DNA from: Allobosea sp. WAO
GTDB taxonomy: Bacteria > Pseudomonadota > Alphaproteobacteria > Rhizobiales > Beijerinckiaceae
Assembly: GCF_001509835.1 (NCBI RefSeq)
Contig: NZ_JXTJ01000010.1
Coordinates: forward strand, 1-64,000
DNA length: 64,000 nt
Direction of reading: 5' to 3'
This document shows positions 42,360 through 49,971 of this stretch, one piece after another; positions within the stretch are counted from its first letter, which is position 1; the number at the start of each line of letters is the position of its first letter. The position numbers were made by a program, and so were the translations under genes. The notes below the pieces were generated by a model. It worked only from the letters and a program-made list of their open reading frames with translations, ran no database searches and had not been told where the DNA came from.

Positions 42360-42656
42360 TTAGATTGGCCAGCCAGAGGCGTCATAGCGCACGATGGTCT
42401 TGCCGTGGTCCTCGAGTTGGCCTCTGCGCGCATGACAGGATTTACACGTGCTGACGAATGGCCCGGACCAGAACTTGGTCTCGTCCCCGCGATGCGCTTC
42501 CGAGTGATGAACCTCAGTGGCCTCGGTGACCCGCTCCGACTCCAAGCACCATTCGCAAAGGGGCTCGGCCATCAGCTGGGCCTCTCTGATGCGCTTCCAC
42601 CGCGCCAGGCCGTACCACCTCGACCACGGGCGCTTGCCATCCGTCACCCGAGGCAA
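42360..42656 (-). CDS. HNH endonuclease
   Basis: 98 residues. WKRIREAQLMAEPLCEWCLE gives the first zinc knuckle, VTEATEVHHSEAHRGDE the catalytic His pair, and STCKSCHARRGQLED the second Cys pair. Phage HNH proteins next to terminase genes assist packaging by nicking at cos sites. Overlaps the upstream gene by 13 bp. Confidence 0.88.
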   Translation of the reverse strand: MPRVTDGKRPWSRWYGLARWKRIREAQLMAEPLCEWCLESERVTEATEVHHSEAHRGDETKFWSGPFVSTCKSCHARRGQLEDHGKTIVRYDASGWPI

Positions 42657-42895
42657 CGGCGGGCCTCGACCTGCTCGACCGTCAGCACGCGCACGTTGAG
42701 GGCAAGGTGCCGGCGATTTGGAGTCCGGTATGGTGTGAACTCGACAACAGCTCCGACCTCAGCCTTGCCGTGAAGGAAACAGCTGTTGTGCGCGAAGTTG
42801 CCTCTGTTCGTCGCGAGTCCCTCTGGCCGGATGACGGCGCCATTCGGAGTCAGTCGGATAACCTCGCCGATCATCGGCGAGTTGTTGAATGTCAT
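42644..42895 (-). CDS. Small OB-fold/cold-shock-like phage protein
   Basis: 83 residues from ATG 42895. The pattern MIGEVIRLTPNGAVIRPEGL, HNSCFLHGKAEVGAVVEFTP, ALNVRVLTVEQ resembles a cold-shock or S1-type strand arrangement but lacks the RNP1 aromatic motif. Probably nucleic-acid binding. It is directly upstream of the HNH gene. Confidence 0.5.
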   Translation of the reverse strand: MTFNNSPMIGEVIRLTPNGAVIRPEGLATNRGNFAHNSCFLHGKAEVGAVVEFTPYRTPNRRHLALNVRVLTVEQVEARRCLG

Positions 42896-42912
42896 GTGTT
42901 TATCCAGTTGCT

Positions 42913-43365
42913 CTAGGCCAGCGTCAGATCGATCGCCCATTCCTGGCGATCGACATCGCGTGTCGTGCTGAAGGTGACTTCGTCGCCTGGTCGGAACGGT
43001 ACGGTGCGGTCGCGAACTGCAAACGCCTCATTGCCGCCGTCGCGCCTGACGAGTCCGGTGGTTCGGCTTAGGACCACGACCGAGCCGCGCATCCGGTCCT
43101 GCCAATAAACCCGGTCGCCTGGATTGGCCGATAGCACGAGGCGCTGCCCGGCATGGTGATAAGTGAAGTCGGCGGGCTCATTGCCGATCGCTAGGAGTCC
43201 GGCTTTGCCGATTTGAATGTCCCAGAATGGCCGCCCGAACCGATTGGCGTCGGGCGCCGCATTGATGGTCACGCCGCCCTCGGTCAGGATTTCCGTCCAC
43301 GCCGCCTTGCCCAACGGGCCATTGCCCGGTGCCGGGGCATATCCGCATGAAATGCTGACGATCAT
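42913..43365 (-). CDS. Hypothetical phage structural-module protein
   Basis: 150 residues from ATG 43365, overlapping the prohead protease stop by 4 bp. Beta-rich, with RFGRPFWDIQIGKAGLLAIG, HHAGQRLVLSANPGDRVYWQ and a C-terminal ATTRDVDRQEWAIDLTLA-like strand. Not recognised; position suggests a capsid decoration or head-tail role. Confidence 0.55.
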   Translation of the reverse strand: MIVSISCGYAPAPGNGPLGKAAWTEILTEGGVTINAAPDANRFGRPFWDIQIGKAGLLAIGNEPADFTYHHAGQRLVLSANPGDRVYWQDRMRGSVVVLSRTTGLVRRDGGNEAFAVRDRTVPFRPGDEVTFSTTRDVDRQEWAIDLTLA

Positions 43366-44087
43366 GCGGAGCGGATCTCCGACTTGAGGCGTTGGAGCTT
43401 CTCTAAAATCCTTTGCACTCCGGCTTGGATATTGGAGTGGAGCTTGTCGCGCACGAAAGAGTTGGAACGCGCGGCGGCCCATAACCAAGGGTCTTCGTTA
43501 TCAAGATCGACGACGGTTGCGTTCGTGCCGGGGACAGCACCTTCTTTGACCAAGGAGATTTCTTCGAGACGTGCCGATGAGACAACGTCGACTTTGTGTC
43601 CTGACACCGTAATCGTTTCATAGTCGATGAACTTGATTCCCACAGAAACACATGGGCGCTCCTGATTGTTCACGGTTTCGTAAATTAGCGAGGATTTCGG
43701 ATTGCTATCGGAAAGAGGCATTCGGAATGCTAGGCCATTGATCTGGTTCGCCGGACTTGTATTCGCGAACTAAAGCCCCGTCTGCGAACTACCGACTTGC
43801 TTGCTATCATTGTGGTCCAGCAGGAATTTTTTGTTCTGGTCGTACAAACCGTCAGAGAAGCACCCACTTTTCAGGAAAACGAAGCCTGCATTTGCCAAGA
43901 ACGTGGTGTCATAGAGGCAGGCGAACCCCTGAATACCGGGCTCCCTCAGGAGCCTGCCGTCTGATCCACGAAACTGCGGATGGGTCGCCGCAGGCTTGCG
44001 ACTGGGGCCAGCTAGGTAACCGCCTGCACCACCCATCCGCTCACGAAATGCCGCCACACCGCGCGGCATGCTAATCGAAATGGTCAT
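43362..44087 (-). pseudogene. HK97-type prohead protease (S78) interrupted by one TAG codon
   Basis: Frame 1 reads GIQGFACLYDTTFLANAGFV, FLLDHNDSKQVGSSQTGL, then TAG at 43770-43772. The same frame continues without shift through FANTSPANQINGLAFRMPLS and ARLEEISLVKEGAVPGT to TGA at 43362. The His in LLDHN and Ser of GSSQTG are the expected active-site area. The 242-codon gene is intact but for the amber codon, probably a GAG or CAG to TAG mutation. Coupled to its neighbours by ATGA overlaps on both sides. Confidence 0.8.
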
Positions 44088-44671
44088 CGCAGCTCCGCCG
44101 GAATGTCACGGACTGAGATCGCGCCGGCCTTGGCGGCCTCGGCGAAAAAGCGCGCGAGCGGCCCGTCCTTGTCCTTCGGAGAGCCGATGCTGTTCGGGAC
44201 GCGCAGGTCTTCATGGTGCCGATTGCACCTAGCAGCTTCTACGGCGTCTTCCAGTTCCCGGAGCGATAGATTGGCAGCATGGACACCGGCGAGCGCCTTG
44301 CAGAACATACCCATGCGGCGAAGGAATTCGGGGCGAACATAGGCGCGCTGGACGCGCATGGCTTTCGACCGCTCGACGTAAATCTCGTGCGACAGTCGCT
44401 CACTGGCTTGCCGAAGGTCCGACAGTTCGCGCGTCAGTTTACCCAAACGCTCCCGCCTGGAACCGGTTATTGGCGCCGGCGGCCTGCCTAGAAGGGCAGC
44501 GACTCGTGCTTCCGCGGGATCGACCGGAGGCGCATCGTCAGGCTCAGCACCGACCGCAAGCTGCTCAGCGAACTTCTTCTCGATGAGCTGGCCGATTTCG
44601 AGCTGCTGAGTCTCAAGTCCAGCAAGAACGTCAGAGCAGGTTTTGATGTTTGGAATATCGATTGGTTTCAT
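44084..44671 (-). CDS. Phage protein of unknown function
   Basis: 195 residues, start overlapping the upstream stop and end overlapping the protease gene (ATGA both). A coiled region (RRERLGKLTRELSDLRQASE, RLSHEIYVERSKAMRVQRAY) is followed by a helical C-terminus. Not recognised. Its place before the prohead protease suggests a head-assembly accessory function. Confidence 0.6.
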   Translation of the reverse strand: MKPIDIPNIKTCSDVLAGLETQQLEIGQLIEKKFAEQLAVGAEPDDAPPVDPAEARVAALLGRPPAPITGSRRERLGKLTRELSDLRQASERLSHEIYVERSKAMRVQRAYVRPEFLRRMGMFCKALAGVHAANLSLRELEDAVEAARCNRHHEDLRVPNSIGSPKDKDGPLARFFAEAAKAGAISVRDIPAELR

Positions 44672-45150
44672 AGGATCTCAAATAGTGAAGTGAATTTGGC
44701 AACGATTGGCAGCGGGATCGTCGTCGTCTGGGAAATGCCTGCCGGGTCTGCGCCGTACCGAATGCATGCGCGTTTTCCGGTCAGCGTCAGGCATTCTAGG
44801 GTGACGCTAGTGGGACCGACGTGCAGGAAGCCGTCCTCAACGTCGAAATCGCCTAACACCGGCCCGTTCTTGCGGGCTATCAGGAACGCCGCCAGCATGG
44901 CTCCGGCTGTCGGAGGTAAGCTGGTGGCCGAGGTCTGCGGCATGGCTGACAGGGCTCGGACGCGCTCGGGGGCGGCGACGAAGGTATCAGCACTGATAGC
45001 CAGGACAATGCTGGCGACATCGGCAGCGGTGGGGATTTCGCCATGCCGCGGGACGAGCCGGGCTTCACGCAGGGCCCGCAGCAACTGCCGCGATGACGAA
45101 AAGCTGCGGCCGGTGATTTCGGCTAGGCGCTGGCTATAGGCACGCTCCAC
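44668..45150 (-). CDS. Phage protein of unknown function
   Basis: 160 residues. The N-terminal half may hold a winged helix (RLAEITGRSFSSSRQLLRAL REARLVPRHG). The C-terminal half is beta-rich (DGFLHVGPTSVTLECLTLTG). First gene of a leftward cluster ending near 41616. No obvious ribosome site beyond CGTGGAGCG. Confidence 0.55.
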   Translation of the reverse strand: MERAYSQRLAEITGRSFSSSRQLLRALREARLVPRHGEIPTAADVASIVLAISADTFVAAPERVRALSAMPQTSATSLPPTAGAMLAAFLIARKNGPVLGDFDVEDGFLHVGPTSVTLECLTLTGKRACIRYGADPAGISQTTTIPLPIVAKFTSLFEIL

Positions 45151-45451
45151 GATTGCTCCGTGATGAGGTGCCCGGCGGAGCCGCTTGGCTCAGACGCCGG
45201 GCTGCCGCGCAGCGGGACGCACTACACGGTGACGGGTGCGGCACGCCGCATTGACTAGGCGAAAGAAAACGGCCTGCTGGGGACGCGGCGCGTTAGCGCG
45301 AGTGAGGGGTTGCGCACACGCATTTCGTGCGCTTACCTAGCGTCGGGTTGCTGTCGGCAACGTCTAACGAGTGAGCGTAGCTCACACCCACACACGTCAC
45401 GGCCAAGCGTCCTGCGAGGCTGGGGCGGCGGGGCTCAACTCCGCCGAGGTG
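45151..45451. other. Gap in the prophage
   Basis: Between the leftward late cluster and a small rightward ORF. Contains a short perfect dyad around GCACACGCATTTCGTGCGC; otherwise nothing gene-like. Confidence 0.35.
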
Positions 45452-45595
45452 ATGACGGAGACCGCGGGCGTGTACAAAACGTTCAAGTCAAAAGTCGTTC
45501 ACGTGCGTGACTACTTGCGCGTGAGGTTTGGAAAGCTGGAGCATGTGCGTGCTCATTGGCGTTCCTTGCCGGGGCAGCTGTCTTTCGACTTTTAA
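45452..45595 (+). CDS. Small basic protein
   Basis: 47 residues from ATG 45452 (CCGCCGAGGTG upstream). It reads TETAGVYKTFKSKVVHVRDY and ends GQLSFDF. Basic beta-like start, possibly nucleic-acid binding. A longer start at 45371 is not supported. Confidence 0.4.
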   Translation: MTETAGVYKTFKSKVVHVRDYLRVRFGKLEHVRAHWRSLPGQLSFDF

Positions 45596-45750
45596 TCTCA
45601 GCTTTGTAAATTGAGACCGCCGGCAGCAACCCACCGAAAAACACGCCCCGGCCGAATGGCCAGGGCGCGGAAGTCGAAGGGGTCTACAGAGAAGATGTTT
45701 TTCTACATCTCCTATTATGACCCGTCTCAGTGGCTGCGGAATCGACTCGG

Positions 45751-46830
45751 CTACGCTGCTTCCGAGCGAATTTCTTGATTATCGTTCGCTGGCGCTCTCA
45801 TAACGCGCTTAACCACGTCAACGGCAGCCAGCAGCGCTGGCTTCCCGTGACGAGCCGCGGTGCTGGCCGGCGCGCCGAGGTGCCGACCAATGTCCTCAAG
45901 CGTGCCGCCGGACAGGGCGATCTCCAGAACAGCCACGGTCTCCGTCTTCAGCTCATCGCGCGGATCGCGCACGGGCATCGGCACTGGGAGCGACTTGTCC
46001 GCGTTGTGGGCTTGCGTCACGCCTCCGAACTCAGCACCGCGTGCAATCGCAGGCCGGTGGTGTACCGCAAAGCGGCGTGCTTGAAGCCGCGCGATATCGA
46101 ACGGAACCGAGCCATCAACGCCAAGCCGCTGCAAAAGCGCCCGGCCTTCCGCCACGCCGAAGCGATTGGCAGACTTGGAGCGAGGCAACCCGTGCAGCCC
46201 ACCCGTAACCGCGCCGAGAGGCATGCAAGGCCGTGTCCAGCCCTTGGCGGCGGGGTCGCTGGCCGGTAGCCGCAAGTATGCCCAGACAGCCGCATGTGAG
46301 CGCTTCGGCTTAGCAGGTCCGCGGTCGCCGTTCATTCGGCATGAAGGGCGGCTGGGCCTGCCCTTCGATGTGCGGCCATATTCGACGATGAAACCCGTAT
46401 CGATCGGGCGTTCCTGGCCGGGGATAAGGTCAAGCACCACTGTCCCGCATCGGGCAATAACGGGGTCGTCCCGGTGGTCGCGCTTTTCAAACGTGACAGG
46501 CGAGCCGGGAGGCGCCGCCGTTAGCAGCTCGTCGACACTCGGGCGGGTGCGCAGAATGCTGTCGGTGTCCATCACGATGCCCGCAGGCTTCGCATGCACA
46601 TCGGGGTCGGCATATCTGCCGCGCCGGTTGTCATCGTTCTCAACCGTCAGGTCGATGTTGTCATTGGCAGGCGCCGACGTCGCCCGGTCGTACTGAATCA
46701 AGGCTAGCGCGCCGGCTGGGTCGGTTCCGACCATCCTTTTGACCAGGCGGGGAAGTTCGGCGCGATAACGCGTAGGGACGAAATCAACGTCCGGTGCGCC
46801 TGGATGGAGCATTGAGTTTGTAACCGTCAT
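45751..46830 (-). CDS. Large hypothetical phage protein
   Basis: 359 residues from ATG 46830 (GGGGAC upstream). No family recognised. The N-terminal region is polar (PGAPDVDFVPTRYRAELPRL); the middle has Arg/Lys-rich loops (SKGRPSRPSCRMNGDRGPAK); the C-terminus contains an HTH-like segment (VLEIALSGGTLEDIGRHLGA) and a PANDN motif. A DNA-binding role is plausible from the HTH. Confidence 0.6.
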   Translation of the reverse strand: MTVTNSMLHPGAPDVDFVPTRYRAELPRLVKRMVGTDPAGALALIQYDRATSAPANDNIDLTVENDDNRRGRYADPDVHAKPAGIVMDTDSILRTRPSVDELLTAAPPGSPVTFEKRDHRDDPVIARCGTVVLDLIPGQERPIDTGFIVEYGRTSKGRPSRPSCRMNGDRGPAKPKRSHAAVWAYLRLPASDPAAKGWTRPCMPLGAVTGGLHGLPRSKSANRFGVAEGRALLQRLGVDGSVPFDIARLQARRFAVHHRPAIARGAEFGGVTQAHNADKSLPVPMPVRDPRDELKTETVAVLEIALSGGTLEDIGRHLGAPASTAARHGKPALLAAVDVVKRVMRAPANDNQEIRSEAA

Positions 46831-47391
46831 GTAGTCCCCATTGAGATGAAGCGCCGTTCTCGGCGTCTGAATTGCGCGACCGCGGCCCAGAGCGGGCCGG
46901 TGGCGGCGATGTTGAAGTATTGGGTAGGTGGATGGCGGAGACGCGAAGAAGCCCGCGTGCGGCTTTCTCTGGCCTGATGTCATGGCGGGCCGAGCTGGTG
47001 CCTTAAAATTTAGTCCTGAGGAGCGGAAAACGTCAAGGATTGGTGCCTGACGGCGCTCCGCGAACGACATCTGGTATGTAGATGTGGCTTTCGCAGGGAA
47101 TTTTCACGTGCTTCGACTAGCTTACTTCTACTGTAACTCCATTGCCACACAGACCGCAGGTCGCGAGCAAACTAAAAAATGAAAGTTCGGGTTTTAGTTG
47201 CGCGTGCGAACAGGGCAGGTGCGTGTTTTTCGCCAATCGCCAAGGATGCCGACACGCACCCCTCTCCAGCAGGTCACACGATTATCCTTGCTATTCGTTA
47301 TGAAAGGGCGCCTTTTAGAAAGGCAGTTGTCTCCTCCCTTCTGGATATGACCGTGTGCGGCACAAATGATGCCGCCAAGCGGAGACACTTA
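46831..47391. other. Gap between divergent phage genes
   Basis: Holds promoters for the 359-residue gene (leftward) and the 87-residue gene (rightward). A frame begins at 47179 but lacks a ribosome site and reads unlike a protein until 47392. The centre, around 47100-47180, is AT-rich. Confidence 0.35.
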
Positions 47392-47655
47392 ATGATTACC
47401 GGAAATGGATATCTAAACCTGCGCGATGGGCGTGGCGCCGATGTCTCGTACCAATTCGCCAGCGAATACGACGACCAGCGGTCCGGTTATTTAATCTTTG
47501 AAACAGAAGATTTTGACGACGGGCTGTTTGGCCATGGAATGACACTGGATTGCGATGACGGCACCACTGTCCTCGTTGTCGTGGTCAACCGTAGCGACCG
47601 GCATCTGGCGGTCGCGGGACGCCTAGTACCTGTAGAGGAAGCTCTAGCGGCTTAG
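47392..47655 (+). CDS. Hypothetical protein
   Basis: 87 residues from ATG 47392 (GGAGAC upstream). Acidic beta-rich sequence: DVSYQFASEYDDQRSGYLIF and LDCDDGTTVLVVVVNRSDRH. Not recognised. Confidence 0.55.
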   Translation: MITGNGYLNLRDGRGADVSYQFASEYDDQRSGYLIFETEDFDDGLFGHGMTLDCDDGTTVLVVVVNRSDRHLAVAGRLVPVEEALAA

Positions 47656-47705
47656 TCTGACTGCGCCTGCATTCTCCAACGGCCGACATTGGCAGTGAGG
47701 GTCTG

Positions 47706-47879
47706 ATGTTCAAGCGTGTGGATAGGCTGCGATATCTCAGGATACGGGCGCGCGCGCAGGAAAGGCGGAAACGAGCAAATAAAGATGCTCGGGATCTCAT
47801 GCTTCAGAATGCGAAGATAGCTCTTGATGCGCAGAACGACAACGCGCCTCCGGCGCCTCCACGTCGGACGCTTATTTGA
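47706..47879 (+). CDS. Small arginine-rich protein
   Basis: 57 residues from ATG 47706 (GTGAGGG upstream), basic helical start MFKRVDRLRYLRIRARAQER and a C-terminal NDNAPPAPPRRTLI. Too short for common callers. The next ORF starts inside its 3' part in another frame. Confidence 0.4.
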   Translation: MFKRVDRLRYLRIRARAQERRKRANKDARDLMLQNAKIALDAQNDNAPPAPPRRTLI

Positions 47880-48030
47880 CGTTCCGGGAATCGACCGACG
47901 CACCGACATCGCACCGCGGGGCGGAGCTAGGTTGATCGGAAGCGACCGCGTTTGGGGCGTCCTGCTGAGGGTTGCGATCGTCGCGGTCCTCGGGGTTAGC
48001 ATCCTCCTGCCGCTGGTTTTTCTGCGCTAG
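47827..48030 (+). CDS. Small membrane protein overlapping the previous ORF
   Basis: 67 residues from ATG 47827 in a shifted frame, overlapping the preceding ORF by 53 bp. Basic N-terminus (MRRTTTRLRRLHVGRLFDV) and a C-terminal membrane helix (LLRVAIVAVLGVSILLPLVF). Either this or its neighbour may be a chance frame. Confidence 0.35.
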   Translation: MRRTTTRLRRLHVGRLFDVPGIDRRTDIAPRGGARLIGSDRVWGVLLRVAIVAVLGVSILLPLVFLR

Positions 48031-48224
48031 CCCTCGCGCGCGCTGTGCGTGATCGCGCGCGCATGAGCCCAAAAATCTGCGTTAGCGCTATCGCTCGATT
48101 ACCCGGCCTTTCCGGTGGCGGGCCGCCGGAGAGATCGAGGCTACCCCTTTGGGGAAACGGCGAATTCACGTAGTCGTAACCATATAAGTCGATGGCTCTG
48201 TCACGCCCCGCGTGAGAGTCGCCT

Positions 48225-48929
48225 ATGCCGAGCCGCCGATCCTTTACCCTGTCCTCTTTGTCCCTCGCTGCAGCTAGTCTCGCCGGATGCGGGACTGGGA
48301 GCATCGTCGCGCTGCCCGAGATTGGTCCAAGCAGGCGGAGTCTGACTACACGCACACTAGCGCGCCCGAACTACGCCGAGGTCTACGTCGAGTACCCCGG
48401 GGAGCGTTTTCCAATCTCTCCGATCGACTATCGGCGCATCGATCCGCAATACCTTCGTCAGACGGTGGCTTTTCCCCGAAATGAGCCGCCGGGCTCGATC
48501 GTGGTCGACCCAGCAGGCTATTCTCTCTACTTCGTGGAGTCGCCGCAGGTTGCGACACGCTACGGCGTCGGCGTCGGCCGCGAGGGCTTCGGCTGGTCCG
48601 GCACCGCGCGGATCAACATGAAGCGCGACTGGGCGGACTGGGTGCCGCCGCCTGAGATGGTCGAGCGTGAGCCGGAGATCAGGGCACAGCTCGAGATGAC
48701 GCCGAGAGGTCCTGGCGTACGCGGTGGACCGAAGAGCCCGCTGGGAGCGCGCACGCTTTACCTCTTTGGCGAGGGGCGAGATCTCGGCTATCGCATCCAC
48801 GGTACAACTGAGCCCTACACCGTTGGCACCAACGTCTCGTCGGGATGCATCAGGATGATCAATCAGGATATCGCGCATCTCTATGCGCGTGTCGCGCTCG
48901 GCACTCCTGTGTCGGTGCTGCCAGCGTAG
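48225..48929 (+). CDS. L,D-transpeptidase (YkuD domain) lipoprotein
   Basis: 234 residues. A lipobox ASLAGC at the end of the signal peptide suggests an outer-membrane or periplasmic lipoprotein. The YkuD domain occupies the C-terminal half, with conserved YRIHGTTEPYTVG and SSGCIRM holding the catalytic His and Cys. It cross-links peptidoglycan or attaches proteins to it. A host-like gene lying inside the prophage limits, perhaps cargo. Confidence 0.92.
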   Translation: MPSRRSFTLSSLSLAAASLAGCGTGSIVALPEIGPSRRSLTTRTLARPNYAEVYVEYPGERFPISPIDYRRIDPQYLRQTVAFPRNEPPGSIVVDPAGYSLYFVESPQVATRYGVGVGREGFGWSGTARINMKRDWADWVPPPEMVEREPEIRAQLEMTPRGPGVRGGPKSPLGARTLYLFGEGRDLGYRIHGTTEPYTVGTNVSSGCIRMINQDIAHLYARVALGTPVSVLPA

Positions 48930-49046
48930 AGCGGAAATCATAAGCGCGCTCCGTTGCTGTTGGCGGCGCCAATTTCACCCGTTCTGGTGAAGGCGCTCGG
49001 AGCCCCGGCCGGTACGCTCACGCCGTTTCGAGCCATGGAGCTACAC

Positions 49047-49310
49047 ATGTTCAAACGACTGCGCACATTTGGTCTGGTTTCCCTGGTTGCTGTTCCTGCA
49101 TTCTATTGGGACGTCCAGACTGAAGCTAACGCGCAACGGCAAAGCGTCGGCGAAATGCGCCGCAACATGCAGCGCCGAGCGGAAGAAAATCGGGCATTTC
49201 ATCGTCGTAATGCCCCACTGTATCAGCAATGGCGGGAACAGAGTGCACGACAGGACGCTGAGGCCCGCCGGCGCGGTCCCAGTCGCGGTGGATCTGGCGT
49301 GCCCCGGTAA
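49047..49310 (+). CDS. Small exported basic protein
   Basis: 87 residues from ATG 49047 (GGAG 8 nt upstream). N-terminal signal-like segment (FGLVSLVAVPAFYWD) then a charged, Arg-rich mature part (RQSVGEMRRNMQRRAEENRA). No family recognised. Confidence 0.5.
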   Translation: MFKRLRTFGLVSLVAVPAFYWDVQTEANAQRQSVGEMRRNMQRRAEENRAFHRRNAPLYQQWREQSARQDAEARRRGPSRGGSGVPR

Positions 49311-49483
49311 CGTCTGAGACGGGGCACCTCGAGTGCTATCGCGCGCGCGCTCGACTAGCCGGTCGCCCAGTTGCTGGCGGCTGGAGAGTTTTGGCGGTCC
49401 CCGGGATGTGCCATGTTCCAAATCCGTTTTGATTGCTGCTCGCTCGCGCCATTCAGATCTGGTTTCTGAGAATTGGAGTTCGA

Positions 49484-49762
49484 ATGCATCGACGCCTGTT
49501 TCTAACAACCCTACTTGGAGGCGGCCTTGCGGTGGCGACCAGCCGCTTGGCAGCCAGCGAGTTACCGGCGGATACCGCTAAAACGCTCGACGAAATCCCG
49601 GCCCAGTTCACGCAGGGGCCGCCGCAACCGAGACAACCCGGCTCCCCGCCAGCCACCGGATCGCAAGGCCCGACGCGGCGCGTCCACAGCTGGCGAGCGC
49701 GCAGACGCCGCGCATTGCCGCCGCCGCCCCGGCATCGGCGGAGATCCACAGCGCCGAACTGA
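49484..49762 (+). CDS. Small Tat-like exported protein, relative of the gene at 53543
   Basis: 92 residues. It opens with MHRRLFLTTLLGGGLAVATS, a signal resembling a Tat motif, then AKTLDEIPAQFTQG. The second member (53543) has MNRRSFLTAMFGG and TKLDEAPAEFTQ, so the pair defines a small family. The C-terminal third here is Pro/Arg-rich and ends differently. Confidence 0.6.
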   Translation: MHRRLFLTTLLGGGLAVATSRLAASELPADTAKTLDEIPAQFTQGPPQPRQPGSPPATGSQGPTRRVHSWRARRRRALPPPPRHRRRSTAPN

Positions 49763-49811
49763 TTTGTTTCCCAGGGGGCAGTATCAAACAGTCCCTCGTT
49801 GGTAGTGGGGC

Positions 49812-49969
49812 GGGACATCGTTGAATTCTTCGATATCCACCCATCGGGACAGGGACATCGGGACATACCCTATAGAGGGGTATGTCCCTGTCCCGTTGTC
49901 CCGGTCTAAATGGGCACTAGCGGGACATTGAAATGCCCCGATGTCCCGCGTGTCCCGGTCAAATGTCCC
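49812..49969. repeat. Cluster of GGGACA/TGTCCC hexamers with a central hairpin
   Basis: Eleven copies of the hexamer lie within about 160 bp: GGGACA at 49812, 49846, 49852, 49860 and 49922, and TGTCCC at 49883, 49889, 49897, 49942, 49951 and 49964. At the centre GGGACATACCC (49860-49870) and GGGTATGTCCC (49878-49888) form a perfect 11-bp stem. It lies at the 3' side of the RepA-like ATPase gene. It looks like an iteron or multi-site operator, not a simple terminator. Confidence 0.75.
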
Positions 49970-49971
49970 GC

